A stretch of DNA of 64,000 nucleotides, taken from Haloplanus salinarum. GTDB taxonomy: Archaea; Halobacteriota; Halobacteria; Halobacteriales; Haloferacaceae. The notes below the pieces were generated by a model, which saw nothing but the letters and a program-made list of their open reading frames with translations, was not told the origin of the DNA and did not search any database. Shown in pieces: positions 1 through 8,212 of this stretch. Made by a program: the position numbers and the translations under genes. The number at the start of each line of letters is the position of its first letter. Position 1 is the stretch's first letter. The stretch lies in NCBI RefSeq assembly GCF_024498175.1, contig NZ_CP101823.1, positions 1,302,001 to 1,366,000 on the forward strand, in the 5' to 3' direction.

Positions 1-263
<263 letters not shown>

Positions 264-267
<4 letters not shown>

Positions 268-644
268 GCGTCCCCACCTTCCTGTTCAGCGATGTAGCGT
301 TCGACAGCTCCCTTCGAGGCGCTTCCCGCTGTTCCGACGTAGTACGAGCCAGTCCACTTCACGCGGTCGGCGTAGCGTTGGTTGTACTTCCGCGCGGAGA
401 TGCCCTTGACCCAGTTGACGATGAGGGACGGGGCGTTCTTGGGTGGACTCCCGATGACCAAGTGTACGTGGTCGGGCATGACCTCCGACTCGGCCAGTTC
501 GAGGTCTTTGTCTTCACAGATTTTCGCGAAGATGGTTTCGAGACGTTCCTTCGTCTTCCCCGTCAGGTTCGAACATCGGTATTTTGGCACGAACACTATG
601 TGGTAGTAGAGTTCGTATTTCGCGTGACGGGTACTCTTCACCAT
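264..644 (-). CDS. tnpA: IS200/IS605 Y1 (HUH) transposase TnpA
   Basis: A 126-residue protein of normal length for the single-strand DNA transposase TnpA. The metal-binding HUH motif is His59-Val-His61 within PDHVHLVIG. The nucleophilic tyrosine is probably Tyr117 in the C-terminal helix (VERYIAEQ). Such enzymes act as dimers and cut and join single-stranded element ends at subterminal hairpins. The stop overlaps the start of tnpB, so the two would be co-transcribed. TnpA looks intact while its tnpB partner is frameshifted, so the element may still move although tnpB is broken. Confidence 0.93.
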
Positions 645-786
645 CTATGTATACTATCACGGTCGGACAGATTGAAGATTGCGTTGGAACCCCGTCTATG
701 CCATCGTTGGCGGTTGAATACTGTTGGTCGGCTTCATCCCCGTCCTGAAGGACGAGGCTTTCGCCTCGATTTTCCGTAATATCCGC

Positions 787-2181
787 TCAAGTATTACAGT
801 ACGTTGTATACTCTGCATCGAACTCTCGTGGCGGTGGTTGCTGGAATTGTGGACCCATGTCCTTCGATGTATAGGGGTTTTCCAACACGGTCAGTAACCT
901 CTTGAATTTGGATAGATACCGGGTTTCGAGATACTCATCCAGTGCCTCTTCAACTAGGTAGTTGCGGGGGATATACCGCGGATTGGCTTCCTGCATCAAC
1001 TCCTCATCCAGGCCGACAGCAGCCAACTTATTCCTAAGCCGTTCGAATTCTGCAGTTGCAAACGCTGGGTCATCAAACGTACCGGGCGTCTCTAATTCGA
1101 GGAACGTATTGGTATAGTCTGCGTTCGATTTGCGAAGCCACTCCAAGAATTCATCGACGAGTTCTTTCTCGCCATCTGAGTTGATCCCCAGTTTCCTCCG
1201 CATCATCGTGTAGTATTGCGCGTCAAATCGATCCTCGAACTCGTCTAGTTTGCCTTCGATTTCATCATACGTGAGCGCTGACTGTGTACACAGCGGTTGG
1301 AGTGCCTCTGCGAACCGTTCGAGATTCCACCGCAAGATGGGTCGCTGGTTTCCGAATGCATATCGCCCGTGCTTATCGATTGAGCTGAACACCGTCTCCT
1401 CATTATAGTAATTCATGAAGGCACAGGGTCCGTAATCAAATGTTTCTCCATCGATACTCATATTGTCCGTATTCATGACGCCATGAATGAATCCGACACG
1501 TAACCAGTCAACGACCATCTCGATCGACGACTGCATGACTGCATCGAAGAACTCTAGGTACGTACGATCTTTTTCATTTAATTGCGGGTAGTGCCGGTCA
1601 ATAACGTAGTCAGTGAATCGCCGTAGTTCGTCGGATGCCTGGCCTGCAACGTACTGGAAGGTCCCGTATCGAATGTGACTGTTCATCACTCGGACAAGGG
1701 TGGCTCCAGGTTCTGTCTGTCGTCGTTCGACTGCTTCGTCAGTTTCGACGACTGCCAGAATTCTCGATGTTTTGATGTTTAGATTCTGCATCGCATATGA
1801 ATACAGATACTCTCTGAGCATCGAGCTGACAGTTGCGTTGCCATCGCCTCTTCCGGAGTACGGCGTTCGACCGGACCCTTTCAGTTGAATATCGTATCTA
1901 TTACCATCGTGCACATGTTCGCCGAGTATCATCGCTCTCCCATCGCCCAAGACGGTAAAACTTCCATACTGGTGGCCTGCATATGCTTGGGCGATTGGTT
2001 CTTCCAAACGGTCCTGGCCTGCTAGAATCTTAGCATTGAGCTTCGTTATATCCAATCCAAGATCAGCACATAGCCCGTCATTAAGAACCAAAATTTTGGG
2101 ATTAGCGATACTTTTGGGCGTTACTCTCGAATAGAGGTTCGAGTCTAAATCCTTGTAAGTGGTATCAAATGAAAAGACCAT
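787..2181 (-). CDS. selO: SelO/YdiU family protein adenylyltransferase
   Basis: A 464-residue member of the SelO pseudokinase family, close to the usual bacterial length (about 480). Family landmarks are AGHQYG (68-73), LGDGRA (78-83), the glycine-rich KGSGRTPYSG-RGDG segment (101-114) and HGVMNTDNM...DYGP (233-252), which carries the metal-binding Asn/Asp residues. Characterised SelO proteins transfer AMP from ATP to Ser/Thr/Tyr of target proteins and respond to oxidative stress. It stands alone between the IS605 element and a repeat, with no operon partner. Its codon use is AT-richer than most neighbours, which may indicate transfer. Confidence 0.93.
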   Translation of the reverse strand: MVFSFDTTYKDLDSNLYSRVTPKSIANPKILVLNDGLCADLGLDITKLNAKILAGQDRLEEPIAQAYAGHQYGSFTVLGDGRAMILGEHVHDGNRYDIQLKGSGRTPYSGRGDGNATVSSMLREYLYSYAMQNLNIKTSRILAVVETDEAVERRQTEPGATLVRVMNSHIRYGTFQYVAGQASDELRRFTDYVIDRHYPQLNEKDRTYLEFFDAVMQSSIEMVVDWLRVGFIHGVMNTDNMSIDGETFDYGPCAFMNYYNEETVFSSIDKHGRYAFGNQRPILRWNLERFAEALQPLCTQSALTYDEIEGKLDEFEDRFDAQYYTMMRRKLGINSDGEKELVDEFLEWLRKSNADYTNTFLELETPGTFDDPAFATAEFERLRNKLAAVGLDEELMQEANPRYIPRNYLVEEALDEYLETRYLSKFKRLLTVLENPYTSKDMGPQFQQPPPREFDAEYTTYCNT

Positions 2182-2275
2182 TTGATTTCATATGTTGTCA
2201 TGTTGCTTGCTTCAAGAATCTTGTCTTTGGAAATATTAATCATCGATCGATTAGAGAGGTTCAAATTGGCGTGTA

Positions 2276-2367
2276 CTGCATAGACGCTCTGTATCGGTCA
2301 CGCCTCTACTGGCAGACGATGAGGAGATCGGAACGGCGGCGCTGCATACAGTGCGCGAATGCAGCAC
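2276..2367 (+). repeat. 92-bp interspersed repeat, copy R1 (upstream of hicBA)
   Basis: Starts CTGCATAGACGCTCTGTATC and ends GCTGCATACAGTGCGCGAAT followed by GCAGCAC. A second 92-bp copy with the same start and end motifs in the same orientation lies at 3002-3093, on the other side of hicBA. The last 25-30 bases recur in shorter form at 18.6, 20.4, 28.4, 45.3 and 50.7 kb. GCTGCAT...ATGCAGC forms a short palindrome inside the right end. It is probably a solo IS end or a MITE; no transposase belonging to it is present. Confidence 0.7.
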
Positions 2368-2419
2368 GGAGTCCACTATACACACCAGATTTATTCGACT
2401 CCCAAGTCTCTCTGGTGAT

Positions 2420-2704
2420 ATGAGTACAGACATCGACGACCCCGGCGACGAGGAGCCCACACTACCGGTCAACATTTCACTATCGCTTGGCGAGAGCGGC
2501 GACATGTGGGTCGCTCGTGACGAAGACACCGGTGTCACGTCACAAGGACAGACCCGAGAGGCCGCGCTCGAAAACCTTGACGAGGCCGTTGTCGGCTATC
2601 ACGGTGCCGGAGAGTCACCGAGCGACGAGGAGCTCCGTGCGATGGGGATTGACCCGAAACAGAACACCTCCGGGTCGCTGGACGAGTCTGACGTGTTCCA
2701 GTGA
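2420..2704 (+). CDS. hicB: HicB-family antitoxin
   Basis: A 94-residue acidic protein with the HicB core: an N-terminal strand region (VNISLSLGESGDMWVARDEDTGV) followed by SQGQTREAALENLDEAV, the conserved turn and helix of the partial RNase-H fold. HicB neutralises the HicA mRNA interferase and usually represses its own operon. I place the start at the ATG at 2420, where acidic coding sequence begins; an in-frame ATG at 2351 would add an improbable basic leader from inside repeat R1. The HicA gene follows after 4 bases. The gene order is antitoxin first. Confidence 0.88.
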   Translation: MSTDIDDPGDEEPTLPVNISLSLGESGDMWVARDEDTGVTSQGQTREAALENLDEAVVGYHGAGESPSDEELRAMGIDPKQNTSGSLDESDVFQ

Positions 2705-2708
2705 CCGC

Positions 2709-2963
2709 ATGGCACACGGACCGTTTTCCGGCAAGGAGATCGTGAAGGTGATGGTGAACAGCGGTATCTACGAGTGGGACCGAACGAACGGGGACCACGC
2801 GATTCTCCGCTGGGAACCGCCCGCAGACCACGATTCGGACGCGCGCACTGTTCCGGTCCCGCTGCATGACGAGGTCGATATGGGGACCTTGCGGAGCATC
2901 GCCGAGCAGGCCGGCGCAAAGGATTTCGAAGAATTCTGTGCGTGGATCGAGCGTAATAGTTAG
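2709..2963 (+). CDS. hicA: HicA-family mRNA interferase toxin
   Basis: An 84-residue protein with the dsRBD-like HicA fold: SGKEIVKVMVNSGIYEWDRTNGDHAILRW, where the His of the GDHAIL motif matches the catalytic His of the family, and a C-terminal helix LRSIAEQAGAKDFEEFCAWI. HicA toxins cleave mRNA independently of the ribosome. It is translated 4 bases after hicB and surely shares its transcript. The pair is flanked by the 92-bp direct repeats R1 and R2, which suggests that it moved as a unit. Confidence 0.88.
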   Translation: MAHGPFSGKEIVKVMVNSGIYEWDRTNGDHAILRWEPPADHDSDARTVPVPLHDEVDMGTLRSIAEQAGAKDFEEFCAWIERNS

Positions 2964-3001
2964 CTCATACTGGTCTGACGTGGTCCAGTGATGACTGACT
3001 G

Positions 3002-3093
3002 CTGAATAGACGCTCTATATCGGTCAACTCGTTATTGGCAGAAATCGAGTAATTAACGAAGGCTCTGCTACATAGACAGCGCGTATCTCGCAC
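3002..3093 (+). repeat. 92-bp interspersed repeat, copy R2 (downstream of hicBA)
   Basis: Same length and orientation as R1. The left end CTGAATAGACGCTCTATATC and the segment TTGGCAGA align with R1, and so does the right end, CATAGACAGCGCGTATCTCG then CAC. The middle is more diverged. With R1 it brackets hicBA (about 0.73 kb start to start). No further gene is seen between 2964 and 3221. Confidence 0.65.
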
Positions 3094-3221
3094 ACTACTG
3101 CGATCAGAACAGATCGGAAGAATCGGCCAATACGGAAAGCTGTGTAGTGCGTTGTGCGCCAACCGACTTCGTGAATTTTACAAATCGCCGTTAGTTGGCA
3201 CCCGATGAACGGGAGGCTGCT

Positions 3222-3728
3222 ATGACCGAGAGCTCCAGCTTCAGTATTGATGGGCCAGACACGCTTCGGGGTGCGTTGATACTTTTTATTGTGGGCCTTG
3301 GGATCACCGGTTACGGTGCGTACGACTATGTTCAGCAGTCCGATGCAATGCGGAATGCCGCTGAAGTTGATGCCACCATCACCGAGATGGATGTTGTAAC
3401 CGAAAGCTCCATTGGTGGAGCAGCAGGAGGCGAAATCAGTTACGAGCCTCGGGTCGAGTTCAGGTACAAATATCAGGGCACGACATACACCGGAACGAAC
3501 GTCTTTCCCGCTGATATCAACCCCGAATACGACAAGTCGAACGCCGAGGCAGTCATCGACGAGTATGAAGAAGGGGAGTCCGTCACCGCGTATGTCGATT
3601 CAACAGACCCGGATCACGCGTTCTTGAAGAACAAAACGTCGAACCAGCCGCTAATAGCCGCCGGAATCGGTGCTATGATTTCAGTTTTGGGAGCTGTATC
3701 GGCCCTGAAAAAGTACCGGACGAACTGA
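3222..3728 (+). CDS. DUF3592 membrane protein
   Basis: A 168-residue protein with a hydrophobic segment near residues 13-35 (LRGALILFIVGLGITGYGAY) and a second near the C-terminus (LIAAGIGAMISVLGAVSAL), enclosing an exported beta-rich domain. This is the DUF3592 layout; the function is unknown. The start at 3222 is preferred over an in-frame ATG at 3195 because GGGAGG lies just upstream and the signal-anchor follows directly. The gene ends 2 bases before the left end of IS6 copy 1, so its last codons could have been altered by that insertion. Confidence 0.75.
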   Translation: MTESSSFSIDGPDTLRGALILFIVGLGITGYGAYDYVQQSDAMRNAAEVDATITEMDVVTESSIGGAAGGEISYEPRVEFRYKYQGTTYTGTNVFPADINPEYDKSNAEAVIDEYEEGESVTAYVDSTDPDHAFLKNKTSNQPLIAAGIGAMISVLGAVSALKKYRTN

Positions 3729-3730
3729 AT

Positions 3731-4429
3731 GGTCGCGTTAACTTTGGCATCGATTCCACCAGACGGCGAGGGCTTGGAGCCACGATTCTGCGGTCGTCGG
3801 CTCCACGTGGTTGAACGTATTTGAAAACGAAGAGGTTCGTCGTTTTACTTCTCTAAATAGACGTTCGACAGCATTCCGATTGCCATGGAGTTCGTATCTG
3901 CAATCGAGGCCGTGTCGATCGAGGGCAGTTTTGAGCCACTGAGCATCGTCGACGAGAAACACGGCGGTTTCGACGTCGTGTTTCTCACGTAATTCACTCA
4001 GGAAGATTTCGGTGAGACCGGTCGTATACGTGCTAAAGAGCCGGATATGAAGGAATGTGTTCGTTTCAGGATCGATGGCGGCGTACAGCCAGTATTGCTG
4101 ATCGTTGATTCGAATCACAGTTTCGTCGAGTGCAACGTGATTCGGGCTCGCACCGCCTTCGGGCTGTAGATCGGCCTTCTGCACCCAGTTGTGGACGGCC
4201 GTTCGAGAGCGTTCGACACCTAACCTCTCAAGAATCGAGATGGTATTCGAAAGTGATAGTCCTGCCACGTGCATCTGAATACCGAGTCGCATCGCGAACT
4301 CGGGTGTCCGCTGACGCTCCACAAAATCTAATTCGATCCAGTCGCTATCGTCGCTGAGGCGTGTGATTTCTGGCATAGAGCACTACGAAATCATCACGCC
4401 TCACTCTTCACGCTTAACTTGACACGACC
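3731..4429 (-). mobile_element. IS6-family insertion sequence, copy 1
   Basis: A 699-bp element bounded by imperfect terminal inverted repeats: GGTCGCGTTAACTTTGGC at 3731 and, reversed, GGTCGTGTCAAGTTAAGC ending at 4429. The single transposase gene lies on the minus strand. It is nearly identical to copy 2 at 8340-9037. The 8-bp flanks differ (AACTGAAT on the left, GATGCCGG on the right), so there is no target duplication. For a replicative IS6 element this fits recombination or adjacent deletion after insertion. The right side cuts a minus-strand gene. Confidence 0.88.
3738..4376 (-). CDS. IS6-family transposase
   Basis: A 212-residue DDE transposase. An N-terminal helix-turn-helix region (AGLSLSNTISILERLGVERSRTAVHNWVQKAD) precedes the catalytic domain: Asp in LDETVIR, Asp in VDDAQW, and Glu in NAVERLFREVKRRT. 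It occupies nearly all of the IS and appears intact. It differs from the copy at 8347-8985 by only a handful of residues (for example N/D in PETNTF and E/K in LREKHD). The product catalyses replicative transposition through cointegrates. Confidence 0.93.
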   Translation of the reverse strand: MPEITRLSDDSDWIELDFVERQRTPEFAMRLGIQMHVAGLSLSNTISILERLGVERSRTAVHNWVQKADLQPEGGASPNHVALDETVIRINDQQYWLYAAIDPETNTFLHIRLFSTYTTGLTEIFLSELREKHDVETAVFLVDDAQWLKTALDRHGLDCRYELHGNRNAVERLFREVKRRTSSFSNTFNHVEPTTAESWLQALAVWWNRCQS

Positions 4430-4576
4430 GATGCCGGCACGAAAGAACTCTTCAGTCTCCGCGACCCGGTCCAGCAGTCGGCCAACGGCTTGGCGATACA
4501 TCTCCCGCATTTGTTCGATGGAGAGGTCTCGCACATGCTCGCGATGGGCGTGGCCGAGTGGTGTATAGACCGGCAC
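4430..4576 (-). pseudogene. N-terminal fragment of an unknown gene cut by IS6 copy 1
   Basis: From an ATG at 4576 the minus strand encodes about 49 residues (MPVYTPLGHAHREHVRDLSI...TEEFFRAGIG), then enters the IS6 terminal repeat at 4429. The frame closes inside the IS at 4394. The sequence looks like real haloarchaeal coding DNA, but I do not recognise the family. The C-terminal part is not found on the other side of the IS, in line with the missing target duplication and a deletion next to the element. Confidence 0.5.
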
Positions 4577-4656
4577 ACCACATCTGGATGCGTAGTGTGC
4601 CGAATATCTTGGCTTTACACTGAATCTGCCGGACTGTAACTCACCGGCCGCCGAAC

Positions 4657-4887
4657 TCAGTCTTCCAGTCCGAAATCTGCGAGCGAGTGTGTGTGATGCC
4701 AGAAGGCCACCACTTCATCGACATCGAACGTGAGGACACCATCGGTCAATTCGATCGTGATGACACCCTCTTCAATCTCCGTATCATGGAGATGCATCTC
4801 CAGTGGTTCGTCGAATTCTGAGACTGCGAGCATCAGTTCTCCCTTTGCATCGAGTTCCGATTGTAGCTCTGCTGTTTCTACTACCAT
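4657..4887 (-). CDS. Small acidic protein of unknown function
   Basis: A 76-residue, very acidic protein (MVVETAELQSELDAKGELML...) with alternating hydrophobic strands (GVITIELTDGVLTFDVDEVV) and a His-Thr-His-rich C-terminus. It looks like a small beta-rich domain. I do not recognise the family. The upstream region (4888-4960) is AT-rich and includes TATATATTAT, a plausible promoter. The gene is downstream of, and on the same strand as, the IS-truncated gene fragment's reading direction, but no operon is evident. Confidence 0.6.
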   Translation of the reverse strand: MVVETAELQSELDAKGELMLAVSEFDEPLEMHLHDTEIEEGVITIELTDGVLTFDVDEVVAFWHHTHSLADFGLED

Positions 4888-5131
4888 TGCATTAACTAAT
4901 GTAAGTTGTGGAAATGTAAATATATATTATCGTCTTCAAAATCCTATTTCGCCGTAACGTTTTATTACCTGGATTTTCGAGGGTATTCGTCCACCAGTAT
5001 CTATTGTCTTGGCCGGATCAGGCGAACCTGGCTTTGATGTGCGGCGTACTGCATTCGCGGGCAGTATCTTGCATTCATTACTAGTCTGGCATCCTTGATC
5101 TATGTGACCGCTCAGTCGACCACAGAGCGCG

Positions 5132-5515
5132 ATGGATCGTATTTCAACCCAGCCGGCAGATCCGGTCGGATATCTTGCGATTCTCGCGGCGTTGGTGACG
5201 GGCGTAATCCACCTCCTGTTAGGACCACGCGTGATGGGATTCAGTCAACTGATGGGAATCCTGTTTATTCTGAACGGGCTCGGGTTCCTCGGTGGGATCG
5301 CACTGTACGTCACATCGTACTGGCGTCGAGAACTGTATCTCGTAGCCGCCGGCTACGCCATTATCACGATTATCGCGCTATTTGCTTTCCAGGGCGTTAG
5401 CCTTGATGCATTCTACATGGGTAAGTCGCTTAATCACATGGCTGTCGGCTCGAAAGTTGCAGAACTCGTTGTCGCAGTCTGTGTTGGGTATCTGTACACC
5501 CAAACTACTCCCTGA
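5132..5515 (+). CDS. Small four-helix integral membrane protein
   Basis: A 127-residue protein with four predicted membrane segments: VGYLAILAALVTGVIHLLL, MGILFILNGLGFLGGIALYV, ELYLVAAGYAIITIIALFAF and KVAELVVAVCVGYLY. Similar small four-helix proteins are frequent in haloarchaea without known function. A short acidic/basic N-terminus (MDRISTQPADP) precedes the first helix, supporting this start. It converges on the redox operon that ends at 5589. Confidence 0.75.
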   Translation: MDRISTQPADPVGYLAILAALVTGVIHLLLGPRVMGFSQLMGILFILNGLGFLGGIALYVTSYWRRELYLVAAGYAIITIIALFAFQGVSLDAFYMGKSLNHMAVGSKVAELVVAVCVGYLYTQTTP

Positions 5516-5588
5516 CTACAGGTATTACCGTCCGAGTCCGCTCGAAGCCCCGGTCAGAACGTTGCTGTACTGGATGGAGATGCCGCTC

Positions 5589-5738
5589 TCAGTGATCGGG
5601 CCGTCGCTCACGCGTCACCTCAGCGATCCCAGCATTCGCGGAACAGCTGGGACAGGCATATACACGTCCGTTTTCGTCACCGAACACTCGCGCAAACTGC
5701 TCGGAAACGTGTTCGTCACAGGTTTCACAGACTGGCAT
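5589..5738 (-). CDS. Small CxxC-CxxC zinc-finger protein (haloarchaeal HVO_0649-like / DUF7563 type)
   Basis: A 49-residue protein reading MPVCETCDEHVSEQF... then YACPSCSANAG. Two CxxC pairs (Cys4/Cys7 and Cys30/Cys33) should bind one zinc ion. The pattern matches small one-domain zinc-finger proteins common in haloarchaea; the family name is from memory and less certain than the fold. It starts 22 bases after the DCC gene stops and is the last gene of the DPSL-ferredoxin-DCC operon, so it may bind a partner or nucleic acid in the same redox response. Confidence 0.75.
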   Translation of the reverse strand: MPVCETCDEHVSEQFARVFGDENGRVYACPSCSANAGIAEVTRERRPDH

Positions 5739-5760
5739 ATCCTGTGTCCTCCAGGGCTAT

Positions 5761-6243
5761 TTAGTGGGATCCTCCAGTCCTGTGGATCCGTCGAGCGTTT
5801 GCTGCGAGCGTCTGATACTCGGCAGCAGCAGCATTGAGCGAACGCGTCCCGTCGAGATTGGCTGGCTCCCGCTTCGCACCGGCGACGCCCCGCACCGCGT
5901 CACCGACGCGCTCGAAGTTGTCCGCGACGATATCCTGGACGAGCGTCGGGATCCCAGCACGGTCACACAGTTCGCCTGCAGCGGCCGGGCCGATCCACAG
6001 CCGGTCCGCCCTTCCGTCGACAAGTACCAGCGCGAACGGCGGATCGTCGAACTGGGCCGCGAGGAGCTGCTGTGCAGCGTCGTTGTTCCACTTGACGACG
6101 CCAATTTCGGGGAGCTGTCGGAGTGCCGTCGCTGCTGCCGAACAGAAAGGACACTCCCCATCAAAAATGAGGACTGCCTCGTAGGCTGGCTCTGCGTGAT
6201 CCGTGTCGACCGTTTCAGTCGACTGTGTATCATTCGTACTCAT
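5761..6243 (-). CDS. DCC-family thiol-disulfide oxidoreductase
   Basis: A 160-residue protein. After a 20-residue acidic tail comes VLIFDGECPFCSAAATAL, the DxxCxxC motif (Asp28, Cys31, Cys34) that names the DCC family, in a thioredoxin-like context. The rest (LVLVDGRADRLWIGPAAAGEL...) matches the usual family layout. The substrate is unknown. I choose the ATG at 6243; the frame is open further upstream, but the translation there is arginine/serine-rich and is a shadow of the ferredoxin gene. It starts 7 bases after the ferredoxin stop, indicating one transcript. Confidence 0.87.
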   Translation of the reverse strand: MSTNDTQSTETVDTDHAEPAYEAVLIFDGECPFCSAAATALRQLPEIGVVKWNNDAAQQLLAAQFDDPPFALVLVDGRADRLWIGPAAAGELCDRAGIPTLVQDIVADNFERVGDAVRGVAGAKREPANLDGTRSLNAAAAEYQTLAANARRIHRTGGSH

Positions 6244-6250
6244 GATCTGT

Positions 6251-6637
6251 CTACGAGTCCAATTTTGAGTTGCCGGGTGGCCGGTCGTTGGCCGCCCTGA
6301 ACTCCAGAAAGTCGTCGTACTGGTCGACGACGACGGTCGTATCGGTTCGTGGCTTCGCAGTGCAGGGCAGGATGTAGCCAGCCTCGTCGTCCTCGTCGTA
6401 GTACCGACGCGCGTTCGGGTGGACAACGTCGCCGTCGACGAGGCGGGCGGCACAGGTGGTACACCAGCCCTGCTGGCAGTCGGCCGGCAGCCACACACCC
6501 GCCGAACGCGCGGCCGTGAGGATCGTCTCGTCCGCGCCGACTTCGAGGTCGTACGTCTCACCGGCCTCGTCCAGCGACGAATCCTCGGGAACGACGATCG
6601 TGACAGTCCACGTTTCGTTCGACGATCGTGTCATCAC
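6251..6637 (-). CDS. Plant-type 2Fe-2S ferredoxin
   Basis: A 128-residue protein with the plant-type ferredoxin cluster motif CxxxxCxxC at Cys54, Cys59 and Cys62 and the fourth ligand Cys92 (GYILPC). The N-terminal YDLEVGADETILTAARSAGVWLP is the usual beta-grasp lead-in. It differs from the long canonical haloarchaeal ferredoxin by lacking the large acidic insertion. A second ATG one codon in (6634) is equally possible. Between a ferritin-like gene and a thiol oxidoreductase, it is a likely electron donor for iron release, peroxide detoxification or the DCC partner. Confidence 0.9.
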   Translation of the reverse strand: MMTRSSNETWTVTIVVPEDSSLDEAGETYDLEVGADETILTAARSAGVWLPADCQQGWCTTCAARLVDGDVVHPNARRYYDEDDEAGYILPCTAKPRTDTTVVVDQYDDFLEFRAANDRPPGNSKLDS

Positions 6638-6673
6638 AGGGGAAGATGGGGTTGGGAGCGCCGACGACCGGGA

Positions 6674-7333
6674 TCAGGCCGAGTCGTTGAACCGGTTGTT
6701 CGTCGAGTAGGGGGCGTCGCCCGGTTCGCCGCGGGCGAAGTGACCGGCCGGGTTGATCTCGTCGTCCCGTTCCTTGCTCAGTAGCTCGATGAACCAGGCT
6801 TCGTGGTCCATCTCCTCGTTGAGGATTCGCTGGGCCATGTCGTAGGTGCGCGGGTCGGCACCGCGAGTCATGTCACAGATCTCGCTCCATGTCCGGATGG
6901 CACACCGCTCTGCCTCCAGCAGCACCTCCAGAATATCCTCGACCTCCAGGTCGGACGTGTCGAACCCGCCGTTGTCGTCCATCGGCGTCGGCACTTCAGC
7001 GTCGGGACAGGACGCGCGATCCGCGAAGTCACGGATGTCGTTCGGAAGCGATCCCTCTAGCTCGTAGATCCGGGGCACGACCAGCTCGAAGTGGGCTCGA
7101 TCTTCGAGACGGGCGTCCTCGGTGATCTCCTTGTAGTCTTCCTCGCCGGCGAGGTGCATCCGGAGGTTCGTGTAGTAGTAGTACGTCGTGAACTCCGCCC
7201 CGATGGCATCGATCAGTTTCTCGCGGAGTTCCTCGGGGTCGACACCACGCTCGCGAATCACTTCGGCCCCGACTCGTTTGCTCGTGTCGCCCGGTTCCAC
7301 CGAACCGCTGCCGTGTTCTTTCCCGTCGGACAT
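6674..7333 (-). CDS. Ferritin-like DPSL protein (Dps-like / thioferritin)
   Basis: A 219-residue ferritin-like protein. Helix 1 ([21 protein letters not shown]) and helix 2 ([19 protein letters not shown]) supply the first Glu and the ExxH pair; [17 protein letters not shown] and [14 protein letters not shown] supply the second set. Conserved cysteines ([18 protein letters not shown]) resemble the cysteine pair beside the di-iron site of archaeal DPSL proteins, which remove peroxide and store iron in 12-subunit cages. The ATG at 7333 is preferred over one at 7387 that would overlap the promoter. It heads a four-gene operon divergent from an HTH_10 regulator. Confidence 0.87.
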   Translation of the reverse strand: MSDGKEHGSGSVEPGDTSKRVGAEVIRERGVDPEELREKLIDAIGAEFTTYYYYTNLRMHLAGEEDYKEITEDARLEDRAHFELVVPRIYELEGSLPNDIRDFADRASCPDAEVPTPMDDNGGFDTSDLEVEDILEVLLEAERCAIRTWSEICDMTRGADPRTYDMAQRILNEEMDHEAWFIELLSKERDDEINPAGHFARGEPGDAPYSTNNRFNDSA

Positions 7334-7385
7334 CGCATTCCTACGTACTCCGGGAGTAGCAATCAAACTTGGTTTAGCAATAACC

Positions 7386-7406
7386 AACTATCTGTATCAA
7401 ATAGTT
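7386..7406. promoter_or_regulatory. Inverted repeat between the redox operon and HTH_10 regulator
   Basis: AACTAT-N9-ATAGTT, extended imperfectly to AACCAACTAT / ATAGTTACTT. It sits in the 123-bp divergent intergenic region, 53 bp from the DPSL start and 50 bp from the regulator start, so a protein bound here could cover both promoters. The surrounding DNA is AT-rich. Assigning it as the operator of the adjacent regulator is inference. Confidence 0.45.
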
Positions 7407-7456
7407 ACTTGAGTCCGAAATGACGGTGTTTTTGTCTTAGAAGTGATTAGCTTTAG

Positions 7457-8212
7457 ATGAAAATGACCGGTGAGGCCGTGAGGATCGACGAGACCCGTGA
7501 GTTCGAGTTCGTCCTCCAGTTCGAGTCGGGGACCGACGAGTTGATGGACATCTTCCGGCAGTACGAGAGTCTCTCACTGTGGTCGTCCGCGATTTTCGTG
7601 AATGACAATCATATGTGGCGACTCGATCACGCCAAGGGAACCGACGAAGCGCTGAGCGCGTTCGACGGGGTGTTCCTCGACGAGACCCGCTGTAACGAGT
7701 GCTTTGATGTCGACAATTGTGATACGGCGCGCTCGTATCAGGTCCTTGATCGTCAGGAGACGAGTCGAACGATCTACACCCTCCGTCGGGAGATCAAGAA
7801 ATGTCACTCACTCCCACGTTTTGTTCTCGATCACGTCCAAGAGGGGACCGTGTTCGAGTCCCGCCGCGTCGGCGACGAGTACCGCTGGCGCGTCCTCTTT
7901 CCTGGCGACTATCCGATCGGTGATGTGTATGACACGATGGAATCCCACCTTCGCGATGGAGTATCGCTCTCGGTATCGCACATCACCAGTGCCGGCAATT
8001 GGAACGCCACCGAGCGGATCGCCACGGACTTCTCGCCGGAGCACTGGCAAGTGTTGAAAACCGCAGTCACGCATGGTTACTACGAACGACCGCGGGAAGT
8101 GTCCGTCTCCGATCTGGCGTCAATACTCGACGAACCCCGTTCGACGGTCCAGTATCGGCTTCGGACTGCCGAAGACCGCATTGTGTCGCAGTTTGTCGAG
8201 CAGACACTCTAA
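7457..8212 (+). CDS. HTH_10 (bacterio-opsin activator-type) transcriptional regulator
   Basis: A 251-residue protein. The C-terminal 55 residues (LKTAVTHGYYERPREVSVSD LASILDEPRSTVQYRLRTAE) are the HTH_10 domain of haloarchaeal Bat-type regulators. The N-terminal 190 residues form a sensor-like region with a cysteine cluster (Cys in RCNECFDVDNC and in KKCHS) that could sense redox state or metal. It is divergent from the DPSL-ferredoxin-DCC operon and precedes cydAB, so control of oxidative or oxygen-limited functions is plausible. A deleted second copy lies just after cydB. Confidence 0.85.
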   Translation: MKMTGEAVRIDETREFEFVLQFESGTDELMDIFRQYESLSLWSSAIFVNDNHMWRLDHAKGTDEALSAFDGVFLDETRCNECFDVDNCDTARSYQVLDRQETSRTIYTLRREIKKCHSLPRFVLDHVQEGTVFESRRVGDEYRWRVLFPGDYPIGDVYDTMESHLRDGVSLSVSHITSAGNWNATERIATDFSPEHWQVLKTAVTHGYYERPREVSVSDLASILDEPRSTVQYRLRTAEDRIVSQFVEQTL

